Positions 1 to 11,600 of a stretch of DNA of 64,000 nt are shown here, in pieces (within the stretch, counting starts at the first letter, position 1; the number at the start of each line of letters is the position of its first letter). Where the stretch lies: positions 8,447,701-8,511,700 of the forward strand of contig OX345638.1 in assembly GCA_947044365.1 (NCBI GenBank), given 5' to 3'. This DNA is from Petrosia ficiformis. Taxonomy: Eukaryota > Porifera > Demospongiae > Haplosclerida > Petrosiidae. A program made the position numbers and the translations under genes. Below the pieces are notes generated by a model that was not told the DNA's origin, ran no database searches, and was given only the letters and a program-made list of their open reading frames with translations.

Positions 1-2556
1 GCTGACCTGATCACTCAATATGCCACAGAAAAATTTCCTAGCCCATGTTCTCATGAATATCAGGATTCTAATGTGAATGACAAAATTCAAGAATTAGTAA
101 AAAAGAATGCAACAATTAAAGAAAAATTCGCATTTCTTTCTGTGAAAATTATAAAATCACTGGAGAAGACTGAAAAACCGAAACAGCTGACAGCCTATCT
201 TTCAAATCTCTACCACTTTCAATTTGAAACAACTGACGATATAACAGATATCATCTTGAAAACTTCATCCTGGTTCAACATCAAAGTGCTGAAGAATTTA
301 GTCGATCGATTCGGAACCCACGAAGACAAAAAGGCATTGTTGCATTACGAAAAAGACCTACGTACTTATCTGAACCAATCTCTCCTTCAAATTCCTTCAG
401 AATCCTTTCAAAGCAGTAATGACACATCCGAGGTAACAATATGTTACCTGAAGCTTCCAGATGAGGATATTGAAATGCTGGATCTATCAGGTGAAGATGT
501 ACTGCAAATAGAGGGAAATCTTGCAGACCACTTGGGGATTCCTCGTGAAGTGTTTAACTTGTGCGAATATCGATTAGGATGTATTGAACTTGTATTCAGC
601 ATCCCAACTACATTGTACAAATCATCAAGTATGTTACAGCAAAGCATGGTTCCAGGTGAATTTCAGAATGAGTTGAGGTTGATTATACAACCTAAAGATA
701 TATTGTAAGCATATCAGATTAAATTGCAAAAAAAAAACAGTATTATGGTATTTATGTAGGCCTTCAAAGGTGTACTCTGCAAAATTCAAACCTTCTCTAG
801 TCAATGAAAGATCATTTATGGTAGCTATCTCAATGTATGTATACCATATTCATGATTGTTTATTTTATAGGAGAGTAAGCAGAGAGTTGAGGATACCGTT
901 CCTTACTTACAACGTAAGAACTCACACATTATTATGCATAATTATAATCACAATTATCTGGTAACATGTAAAAATCTTTGTTTTTGAAAGATCTTGTAAC
1001 TATGTCTGGTTACTTCACATCCTTATCTTTATTGAAAACAAGTAAATTGACCTATTGCATCATTACTTGTATGCAGTGCTGTCAAAAAATGGTTGGAATA
1101 ACTAACTTCAAATTAGGATCTGGTTTTAAGTCTACTTCAAATACCAGGCACAATGATTGTGTGCTTAGACTGTACTCTAGTAGTTAGGGTATAGCTTCAC
1201 TGAAGCTAAAAATTTATGTATTCACAAACAGTTGATATTTGTACTTTTTTTGTTAGAAACATTGGACAAAATGGATGTTGAAGAATGCATAAATACATCA
1301 AAGGAATTTGATTGTGACTCTGGTAATATATACTTTCTTTTCATTTACTTTATTATGCAATACTACACTATTTTATTTACAATTTAATTCTTACATAGAC
1401 TTTGCACATACAACCTCAGAATCTGACACAGACTCTTCAAAAACTGGTATACACATTATTTATCATTAAAGACACCTATACATGACATGATTATGTTGTA
1501 CAATTATACTCAAACATGAAAGATTCTAAGTTTATTGTCCTTGAACCGTTCAATGTTCATAGTTCTGCAGGAAATGTGGTAATACAAAAAGGAAAACCAT
1601 TCGACTTTATAAAGATTTAATTCACCACATCCTTTGCTATTTGCATGCATTGCATTACGGGAAAAATTGGCTCGTGAAATATTTTCTGTTATTAACAAAC
1701 CTTGCTTGCATGAACTGTTTTGTCATTGTCTGGAAACCATAAGTTTTGAAATGCAAATCCCATTCCAGCAATTTTAAGTAACTCATGTTTGTAATAACAC
1801 TTTCTACAGTGAGATCATAAAATACATGTAAGCTTGAAGTTTAAATGTTCAATCATTTTGGGACAGCTAGGTGTTTAAAAACAAGAGATATAAATGGAAT
1901 AATGGAAATGATTACTTAATTGTATACTAATATACTACTTTTGTAAAGAGCTGTGACACTGCTTCAGATCTTTTATAATGAGCCCATCTTGAGCAAGTTC
2001 ATGTATTTTTATTCATGGCCATAATTATGATGCTTTCTTTATCTGAATACATGGACATGCTCATGATTTTCTTTAGGGACTCAGTCCTCAATGTCTTCAC
2101 TTGCTTGCTGCATTTGTAATTATTTATTAATTATTTATTAATTTAATTATTAGTTGTTCATTATAGTATATTTCATCGGTGTTTATACAGTAGTGAAACA
2201 AATTGTGCAGTCCATGGCATCCATATAATGCATTCCAACAGCATGATTATAGTATGCTGCAGACCTTTTTTGTAGAATTTCCAAGAATTCTGTTACTTTA
2301 TGAGATAGTAAACTTGTATGAACTATTTTCTACAAAGAAATGGAGCTTATAACTAGATAAGCTTGATTCACTTTCTCAATACACTCACATAATATTGAAC
2401 TTCCTTTTATTATGATATCATAATGTGTCATAAATGTGTCATACAGTTATATATCTAAACTTAGGTTCATGTATACATTCTCCTATAAAGAGAAGAAGAG
2501 ATGAACAAGTTGATGATGGATATGACAGTCCAAACAAGATGAGAAAGAGAATTTAA
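1..2556 (+). CDS. Gene A, 3' part: domain X protein with acidic linker and basic C-terminal tail (5' truncated by window)
   Basis: Exons 1-704, 760-820, 871-913, 1257-1322, 1399-1446 and 2465-2556 join without a stop into 337 residues; frame 1 is open from the first base. Residues about 30-235 are domain X, shared with the genes at 8624 and 21366: motifs [32 protein letters not shown]. The first 25 residues align to the end of the Death domain in those paralogues, so the Death domain itself lies outside the window. After domain X come short exons rich in Asp, Glu and Ser (CDSG, SESDTDSSKT) and a terminal exon with KRRR and KMRKR, which could act as a nuclear localisation signal. All donors are GT and acceptors AG. 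I recall domain X-like segments from predicted sponge and cnidarian proteins next to Death domains and GTPases, but know no function. Some linker exons could be alternative. Confidence 0.82.
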
Positions 2557-3285
2557 ATATTTTGGACTCTTTTTATTAATATTATATTAATTATGTAATC
2601 TTTTTAAAATAACAATTATTATTGATGATGTAATTATAATGAGCTAGGGTAAAATAGGATAAAAGGCTAGGGCAGGGGTGTGAAAATTTTGAGCTGACCT
2701 ACTAAAACATTTCATTACTTGCATCAAAATTTGATATCCCAATACAAGAATTAACATACGAGATGGATCTAATTGCCATGTACAAATTGATACTTTGTAG
2801 TAACAGACACTATACTAAGTATTATATTATTTATTTATTTACAGTCTAATTTGTATTCATATATAGCAGAAGTAGCATGATGTTAACTCTTGAAGCGCAC
2901 GACATATAGCATGATGTTAACTCTTGATGCGCACGACATATCACTTATTATATCAACATTAGTTTATTTTTTTTTCTCAAAATAATTATGTTCTTGATTT
3001 ATAGATATGAAAAATATAACATTTCCAGAAACATAAATCAGTAAAAAAACCCTATAAGTATACACAACTTAAGTAAAGGCAAAACACAAAGAAGTGATAC
3101 TTATGTATGGTTGTTATGTGGAAGTGGTATTTCATTTTGTTGCCAAAGCAATCTTGTTCCTGTGCTTTCTCAGTTTTGATCCCTACATACTCTTTCATTT
3201 TTAAATATGTTTTTTATTATTCTTGTAGATATTAAGAAATAGATAATGAAATTATTAATAAAATTAATAGATCATTTGAACATAC
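2557..3285. other. Intergenic, no gene seen
   Basis: AT-rich sequence after gene A. From about 2820 on it resembles the 3' flank of GRL1 near 32560-33270, so it is probably the edge of the same duplicated block as the pseudogene that follows. Near 2870-2940 a short unit containing GCATGATGTTAACTCTTG is present twice. No open frame or RNA gene is supported. Confidence 0.5.
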
Positions 3286-3432
3286 CGTCATATTTAAATT
3301 TTAACAGTAAGTAACAAACGCGTCCAGCTCAAGTTGAGGAGTGTCTTTATATCTAAAAGGTCATGACTTTATCTGAAGTGCTGTCTTCTTCACCCAAACA
3401 CCACTACGAGTAACACAAGCAGCCTCAGAGAG

Positions 3433-3491
<59 letters not shown>

Positions 3492-3983
3492 TAAATAGAT
3501 AGATAGATGGATTGATTGATTGATTGATCGCTCGATCGATTGTTATATAGAACCTGTACAGCATCTCTAACTGAGAAAAGAAATAAATGCCCCCAAACCC
3601 AAAAGTAGTTAACAATTACTAGTTAATTAGAATTAGAATTATGACAGGCCTGATATGAAACACACTTGTATGAAAGTTAGTAAGAATACTGCAGTCCATT
3701 GAATAACTGAGAGAACACCTGTTACTGCAGAAGATCATCTTCATTTTTTATCGATTCCTCTAGACCAAAAATAGCTTGAGAAAGAGGAAGAAGAGAAGGA
3801 GGAAGAGGAGTAGAAAGAAAAGAATAAAGAAGAGGAGAAAGCGGAGGAGGAGGAGAAGGAGGAGGAGGAGCCGGAAAGAAACGAGAGGTTGAGATCATGC
3901 AATAATTTGGTTCAAAAGTCACTTACCATTGAAACAGGAAAGAAGTAATATAAATAACATGATGAAAGTTGCTCTAGCCATGT
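3286..3983 (-). pseudogene. Truncated copy of a GRL-type 7TM gene (GRL1-like, three 3' exons)
   Basis: Three regions match GRL1 exons in order. 3286-3423 is the exon between TM6 and TM7, of the same 138-nt length as in GRL1, with an in-frame TGA at 3361-3363. 3666-3774 is the TM5/TM6 exon with 7 nt missing, which shifts the frame. 3927-3983 is the end of the TM5 exon, cut off at its 5' side. The TM7 exon is absent. Introns are shared too, including a GA/GATA tract and a purine-rich tract, so this was a DNA-level duplication and not a processed copy. It sits about 30 kb from its relatives, within the Death-gene cluster. Confidence 0.85.
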
Positions 3984-5249
3984 CTTGCAAACTTGTATTA
4001 TATATATATTCAAACATTAAACTGATAAATGAAAATCACAATTTATAGCTAGCTATAATCTTTTTAATGATATAAAAATTATAATTATGTACATGTGAAT
4101 ATGTTGAAAGTGATGACAGAGTTAAAAATATAGGTATTTATGTCTATACCAGTGGTATGTATGTGAATATTTTATACAGTGTACAATAAATTGGAAAAGA
4201 CTATTAAGATCAACAAACGATGATCAACAAACAGGTAAGTATTCTATATCATAATTTGTGTAGTAGTAAACGTTTAGCAGATATACAAACTAAGTATTAA
4301 GTACTAATTATGCTTCTAATGTTTACATAATAAGTACTTCAGTGAGCAATGACTTCGACTGGTCAAAGTGATGCCACCAACCCGTAAATACTAATGACAA
4401 TGATCACCACATGGTTGATTGACACTGCACTTGGCCTTAATGAACACAATGGGCTTATGTCATCATAATAGGCAACTCAGTATAGTAACTTACATAATGA
4501 TGTCGATGTGATTTTACATTTTTTTTTTGTATAGGTCACAATCAACTCCCAGACTTAAGAAAATTTAGCTGTGAATTGCCTTCACAAAAATATTAGTTGC
4601 CTACATGAATGTTTTTAACACTCAATAATTTTGATATTTAATTTCTTTTTGTTTAAACAATATGATATATAATACATTTTTTTGATATGCATAATGATTG
4701 TATATACCTTCCGATTAGTGTATATAGTTTATCACAATTTTAGTTTAGTTATAGTTAATTAACTAAAATAATATTAGGCTTACTAAACTGAGGGTTTTAT
4801 TTTTAGTTAACTAACTAAAAGTGCCATTATTGGCCAATATATATTTTAGTTATTTATTTTAGTAAACATCATCAGTCCATGTGAAACAAAGCAAAGCTCC
4901 TTGCAGTCATTATCAAACCATGTGTTACAAGGGAAATGCTTTTTTATCACAGATATCTTCTTCGATTTTGGGAAACAAAATTAGATCTTTGACCTGCACC
5001 TATCACTAAATGAAAAAATGACGATAGAAACGCACTAACTGCTGTTGATGGATCATTACAATAAGAGTAGAGGTCATCCATTAAAATGAAGATAGACATG
5101 CATCAACTGTTATCGATGGATCATTACAATAAGAGTAGAGGTCAGCCATTTCTCCAACAAAATCCTTGACTAAATGAAAAAGCATAGAAAAAACCATCAT
5201 TTACTACACTTTGACCTCGTGCAGATATACAAGTAAAGTCACCAATCTC
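3984..5249. other. Intergenic, AT-rich, MITE-like and short repeats
   Basis: No gene is seen. At about 4730-4866 the sequence carries repeated TTTAGTTA/TAACTAAA words in both orientations, like the small element at 24946-25202. At 5041-5155 a unit of about 65 bp, containing GGATCATTACAATAAGAGTA, is present twice in tandem. Confidence 0.4.
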
Positions 5250-5690
5250 CCTGTCTTTACCCAATCGACTGTTAATTATTCTCAAATTATGTCCAATACA
5301 TAAATCAAGTAAGTATCAACCATATGAATTAACAAAGTATCTTTAGACATACCAGCAGGTACATGATCTGGAATATCCTTTAACAAACCTGTTATAGCAT
5401 TTAATAGTAATATATCTCCTAGTCTAAGTCAACATTCTGCCATTTGATAGAGATTGAACTAAATCCAGTGGACCCCTCAGGAGAAAACATAGAAGAAGCC
5501 AATATAGAGATCCCTTGCTAATCAATTTATTGATTTTGCCACCTTGATCCAAACTCTGTCATGTCTATGCTTGCACTGAACCAAAGAATATCCTTCAATT
5601 AGATCTTCATGAACATATAAGTCTGACCACTGGAGTCTCTTCTTGCCTTTTTGCCAGAGACTGTCTACAAAAAAGAAAATATGAATAACC
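5250..5690 (-). pseudogene. Decayed LINE-type retrotransposon fragment (endonuclease-like)
   Basis: On the - strand, broken frames give peptides such as LYIGFFYVFS and GDILLL followed by NAITGLLKDIPDHVP. These look like the apurinic-type endonuclease domain of non-LTR elements, where GDFNARTG is the usual core. Several stops and shifts are present, so it is inactive. Further - strand coding-like peptides continue to about 5945 (LPVVYITTVDSNN), which I cannot assign. The identification rests on motif memory only. Confidence 0.45.
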
Positions 5691-6264
5691 AGATAAAGCA
5701 TAGCGAAATGATGATACGAAGAAATTATCAGTGCTCATCAAAATGGGCCAGCTTCACTAATCAAATGACTTGCACATGCAACTTCTCAATGGCAGTCTCA
5801 GTACCTTCAATTGATCACTCAATGAAAACAACAGCATCCACAGGGCTCAGCTCAGCTATAAGTTTCTTTTCACAATTGTTAGAATCAACAGTTGTTATGT
5901 ATACAACAGGTAGTCTAGCAACAATAGGTTCTTTGCCATCTCATTAGTATGCCTAATCCTATTATTGTGCAAACCGCATGTATGCTTTGTTGCCGCCAAC
6001 ATCCCTTTCTCTCTCACTAGAACTAGCTAGAAAGCAAGTCTATAAATCACACATACATCAACATGCCATTTTAAAGTGCCCTAAGAATTGACATGTCCAC
6101 CATGTTGCAATTATTGGCATGCCTACGCATACGAAATTCTAGTAGGCTGTACTTCCTTTTTAGAATCAAGGAAGTTGTAAAATTACGACCTTATAAAACT
6201 TAAATGTTCCGTTGTGCACTCCATTTTTTATGCTTTGATCGAGCGAAATTGATATCGAGAAAGC

Positions 6265-8081
6265 ATGTGCACGTCAATGGAATCCGATTGTGACTCTGGT
6301 AATAATACTTTCTTTATTGTATATGCATGTATGATGCATGACTACCTACACTATTTATTACAATTCAATTTTTACACAGGCTTTGCAGATACGCAAAGAA
6401 CCTCAGAATCTGACACAGACTCTTCCAAAACAGGTATAGCATTTATCACTAATCATTAAAGGTACTTATACATATTATATATACTCAGGCATAGATCTGG
6501 AATTACCATCAATAAAGACTCCTGGTCCTAATCCTAGTCCTAGAACCAGGGATTGCAGGAGAGGTGAGACATATATATATATATATGTATTTATATTAAA
6601 TATAATTATATATTATATATATATATATATAGTTCGTTTGTATTCTAGATACAATATTTTGCATGCATGCAAAAATGTATTATTTGATTTTGCATTTTGG
6701 CAATTTTTATATATTATGTAGTGCATGTGTTTACATAAGATTAGTGGGTTTTGTTTTGCACAGCTCTGGCCACAGGGGGGGGGGGGGGGGGGGGATATAC
6801 CAGGGGATTCCCCATTCCTACTATAATAGTTAATTCATTTTATACATACTACAGGAAATAATATGCATGTGTTTACATAAGATTTGTGGGTTTTGTTTTG
6901 CACAGCTCTGGCCACACACACAGAGGGGGGGGGGGGGGATATACCTGGGGATTCCCCATTCCTACTATAATAGTTAATTAATTTTATACATACTACAGGA
7001 AATAATATTTCATATATGATACTACATTTTTATTGTGCCTTCAGAAATTTTGTACATAATGTAGAGATTTCATTCTGTGATTTTTTTTATTTCTTAAGTG
7101 TTACCTATTTTAATTTCAGAAGTACTTATAGTACATTTCATATATATAGTGTGTGTAAGATGATGAAAATTGTACAGTCCATGGCATCCACAAAATTTAT
7201 ATGTAGTGTACTTTACCGTGGAAATTCTGTTACTTTATGAGATTTTAAATGTGCATGAACTTAAGTTTGTAGGATAAAGTTATTTGATACTAGTTAAGCT
7301 TAATTACTCGATGTTGATATAAAAATTAAATGATAAAAATATTTATATTTCTTAACTGTGCATACAAGTTATCTGTGACAGAACCATCATATACATTACT
7401 TTATATCATTTACCTCCATAGAAGTGATGGCCCAGTTATATTGCTAGATATCATAATTGTATGATGTAAATGCATGCAGTTGATGTACCTTTGAATCAGT
7501 TGTAATGTCTGTACAGAATGATATATAATTGAAATTCATGATGTACTCATTTTATATTTGATAGATTTTACTACTAATAATGCTCTGAATCTGTTGGAGG
7601 ATTGTGAGTTTCCAATCAACTCAAAAGGGGAAAAACTTGCAAGAAACATGGGCATTTCTCTTAATGAGAGACATCGATTAAGAGCACTAGCTAACACTCA
7701 AAGTTTAAATTATGAAGCTGCACTTGAAGAGGCAATAGATATGTTTGAAAGAGCGAGTACAAGACCAGTTACTTGGGATACGTTCATATTAAGAGTGGAA
7801 AATGTTGATCAGCTCACTGCAACAAAAATGAGGAGGAAATTAGGAATTACTGCCACACCAAGTAAACATTACACTATATATCATCATTGTTATTCTTTTA
7901 GATTAGGTAGCCTTTCAAAGTTTACAGGATAAAATCAGTAATGAAATGTTCTAATTATAAACTAAAAGTTAATTTCAGAATGTACTGGTTAGGTTATGCA
8001 ACTGTTAAAGCACCTTCATGACTGTTATACAAAAATATATATTACAATACTGTTGGATCTACAGGCAAATGTACAGTATAA
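6265..8081 (+). CDS. Gene B1: small acidic protein with a Death-like domain
   Basis: Exons 6265-6298, 6380-6433, 6489-6563 and 7565-7861 splice in frame; each exon begins with the last two bases of a codon. ATG at 6265 gives a short N-terminus, then acidic exons (CDSG, SESDTDSSKT) clearly paralogous to the 3' exons of gene A, a Pro-rich exon (TPGPNPSPRTR), and a 99-residue exon with a Death-fold pattern: LARNMGIS, then helices ending in TWDTFILRV and a MRRKLG tail. Its best relative here is gene C. The last exon is uncertain: 8065-8081 would add five residues and a stop. Alternatively the large exon reads on from 7862 to a stop at 7930-7932. The gene looks like a gene A duplicate that lost domain X. 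Confidence 0.62.
6722..7005 (+). repeat. 142-bp tandem duplication with poly-G runs, in intron 3 of gene B1
   Basis: Two copies, 6722-6863 and 6864-7005, each contain a TTTGCACAGCTCTGGCCACA segment, a G run (about 20 and 14 G) and GGGGATTCCCCATTCC. The copies differ at few positions, so the duplication is fairly recent. Confidence 0.9.
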
Positions 8082-8623
8082 ACCATGAGGCATAGCCAAA
8101 AAATAATTCACTCAAACCTGAAATGTAATAACTTCTGTATAGCTAGACCACCTGCTGTATTTGCATGTAGTTACTTTGATTGTCATTGTACCCATGCACA
8201 GTGTTTGCCCCAGAGGGTGTCTAGGTGTCTCAGGATGCCTTAATGGGGGTGGAACCAGCATTGAATTATGGGGGAGGGGGCTAAGTGTTGTGGGTTGGAA
8301 GTAAATTGAAACAGAACTTGAGGAAAACAGAAAAGTATTTAAAACTACTAGCCTGGACATCTCACTTCTCCCTCACAATTACTGTTATGTAAAATTTCTG
8401 GTCCCAAGAAGCAAGCAATGAACTTTTGAAGTAAGGCCAGACACCCACTGATGTAAACCCTAGGGCTAACACTACCTATGCATGCATCATATATAGTGAC
8501 ACCAAAGACCAAAACTATTCAATTTTACACAGATCTTTATAATACATTTATTTTATTATTACTTACATAGAGAAGCTACAAAAAATATGTGACAGTAGAA
8601 TTCTTTTTCGTATCAGTGGTAGA
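8082..8623. other. Short intergenic stretch between genes B1 and B2
   Basis: No further exon could be supported. The sequence just before the ATG at 8624 is presumably the promoter and 5' UTR of gene B2, but no clear TATA or initiator element stands out. Confidence 0.35.
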
Positions 8624-11600
8624 ATGGATCCATCACTTTACGTATCTCATTTTGCCCTGGAGTCCGAATGTGATGAAATACATCGTCGTTGTGCTTCCAA
8701 AGACACTTCTGCCCTCTTTATAAACTTGGATATGCTTTTTAAGTGGAAAAAGAGGAGAGGCCCCGAGGCTACTTACCAAGCACTTCTTGAAATATTTCAA
8801 CAAGAAAATGATGAGAAGATGATCGACTTAGTCCTTAAATATGCAGAAAACAAGCACAGTATACATTCTTTCGGATCTGAGGATTTTAAATTTCTAAAAG
8901 TGAGCAATAAAGATGATATACCAGAGTTAGAAAAGCAGCATACCGAAATTAAAAATAAATTTGCATATTTCTCCCTACAAATTATAAAATCACTGGAGAA
9001 AACACAACGGCCAAGACATATAGCATACTATGTTACAAAAACCTCCCGTTTTCAATTTGAATCAACAGACGACATAACTGACATCATTGCAAAAACCTCA
9101 TCTTGGTTCAACATCAAAGTGCTGAGGAGTTTAGTTGATTGCTTTGGAAACGACGATGACAAAGAATCACTGTCACATTACGAACGAGACCTACGTGCTT
9201 ATCTGCAGCAATCTCTCTTCAACATTCCTGCAGAATCTTTTCAAAGCAGTAATGACACATCCGATGTAACAATATGTTACCTGAAGATTCCAGATGAGGA
9301 TGTTGAAATGCTGGATCTATCTGGTGAAGATGTACTGCAAATAGAGAGAAATCTTGCAGACTACTTGGGGATTCCTCATGAGGCATTTAACTTGTGCGAA
9401 TATCGATTAGGATGTATTGAACTTGTATTCAGCATCCCGACTACATTATACGAGTCGTTACAGAAAAATGTGGTGCTGGATAGATTCAAAAATGAGTTCA
9501 GGTTGACTGTGGATCTTCAAGATATCATGTAAGTACATCGACATAGTTATAATGGTGATGACTATATTATATACATTTTGTTTGTTGGTTATTCATGCAG
9601 GCCTTCTCATCTTGCAAAGTTGTACATTCCAAACTTGAAACCTTCTGTACTGACTGAGAAATCACATATGGTAGCTACATCTTAAACAGTGTGCTAGTGA
9701 CTTGTTTATATATAATATTTTATTTCATAGGCAAGTGAGGAGCCAGTTGAAGACACTATTTATTGTAAGAGCAAATTTAATTATTATTATAATAATTATT
9801 ATCTACCCTTATAAAAAAGCAGGTGAAAACAAAGATTCAATTTAGGTTTAAATTAGAATCTTTTACAATAGATGTAGGTTTTTTTGTTTTAGTTTGCTAA
9901 AATATAACAAGCGCAAAATATAGTTTAGGCAAAACTATTTCAAATAAGGATTTTTGAGCACAATGACATGCATAGATTAGTGACTATAATTCAATAAGTA
10001 TACTCTATGAACTATACTATAATTGCAATGTCATATTTTCAGTGGCAATGGAAGACAAATGTCAACAAATGAAACCAAGTACATGTAGTATCACACAATC
10101 TGGTGAAACTGGTTGCGGTAAATCCAGTTTGATAAATACTCTTTTACCTGTGAGTACCTAACCATATCTTGGTTTTATTCATGTTTATATAACATGTTTA
10201 TAAAACATGATTATATAACGTGTGCATAACAATTTCCTTTACAGGAACGTGTCAGAAATGATGATGAATTTGAAGATAGTGATTCTTATTTTGGAAGTGA
10301 AAGCGGTAATAATAATATTATAAGCAAATTTAGATCAAACACCACTAGTGGTGTCTATTAACGTTTTGGCTATTATAATTATCAATTTGTTTTTGAGGGT
10401 ATAGTCGAATTCAACTAGTACTTTTATATTCATGACCATATAGATATTCAAACAGATTCTGATGATGATGAAACTTATAGTTTACATAAAGGTAAGCTTT
10501 ATTTATTCAATATCCTTAAAAGACTTATAATTATTATACATGTTGTATATCACATATAGTAAAGACAACTAGTACTAGTCGTGAAGTCATAGCTAAAAAG
10601 ATTGCTGATATTGACACAGAGATTGTTGATATTATTACTCGGAGTAAGTACATATAATATATAATACTATAGTAGTATTTGTTTGCTTTTGAAAACCATG
10701 CACATGCACTTTACAATGTTGTATATTTAAAGCACACCCAACCTTGATAATACTGCAGCAACAAGTAAAGGAAAGCATTGATAATTATGTACTACAGGCA
10801 TTGTGGGCTATGCTAATTGTTTGAATGTTGTTATTATATATTCCAAAATAATTCTGTAAGTCTCGATAGAGAAAGAAATCTAGGTTGACTACATAGTGTA
10901 GTACTTTCTTCAAAATCATTATTATCCTTGTCTCTTTTTTGTTATGGATATGTAACAGTTCAGACGTGTAATTGGAGGATAAACTCGGGATCGGACGAAA
11001 CCATTGAGACTTGTCAGGAGATGGAAAACCTGGTTGAGGTATGAACTTGAATAGTGATAATTTAATATTGTACTCTTATTCCATTATTAAATTGATGTCA
11101 ATGAAGTATGTATACCGTAGGTATGATTTTTATTTCATATACTCTTTAAAATAATTTTATACTTTTTAAAATAATTTGTAAGTGCAAATTTAAAGCCATG
11201 ATTATTACCATTTCATAACGTGTACCAGATTATAAACATTTATATTCTGCTATAATGAAGAGCGATATACAAGTTCAATGTAATTGTAGATATTAGTAAC
11301 TAATTATTTTTATTTTGTAGGGAAGTGAGGAGACAGCTAAAGACACTATTTATTGTAAGAGCAAATTTAATTATGTAATAAAAATTATTATTTTACCCAC
11401 TAAAAAAAAAGCAGGGAAAACAAAGTAGCTAGTATTGCTATTACTGTCGCGATAGTGTGCTCTATAGATTTGTACGTATACTAAGAGCTTCATATATAAA
11501 GTACACCTCATAAAATGGTTCAGTATGAAGTTTAAACTGTAGAAAAGAACATTGATTATGTTCATACTGAATAGTAATTATGTTTAAACTTGAATCATTA

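Noticed and set aside
5651..5947. 98-codon + strand frame
   Set aside because: It lies opposite retroelement-like - strand remains and shows no domain or splice context.
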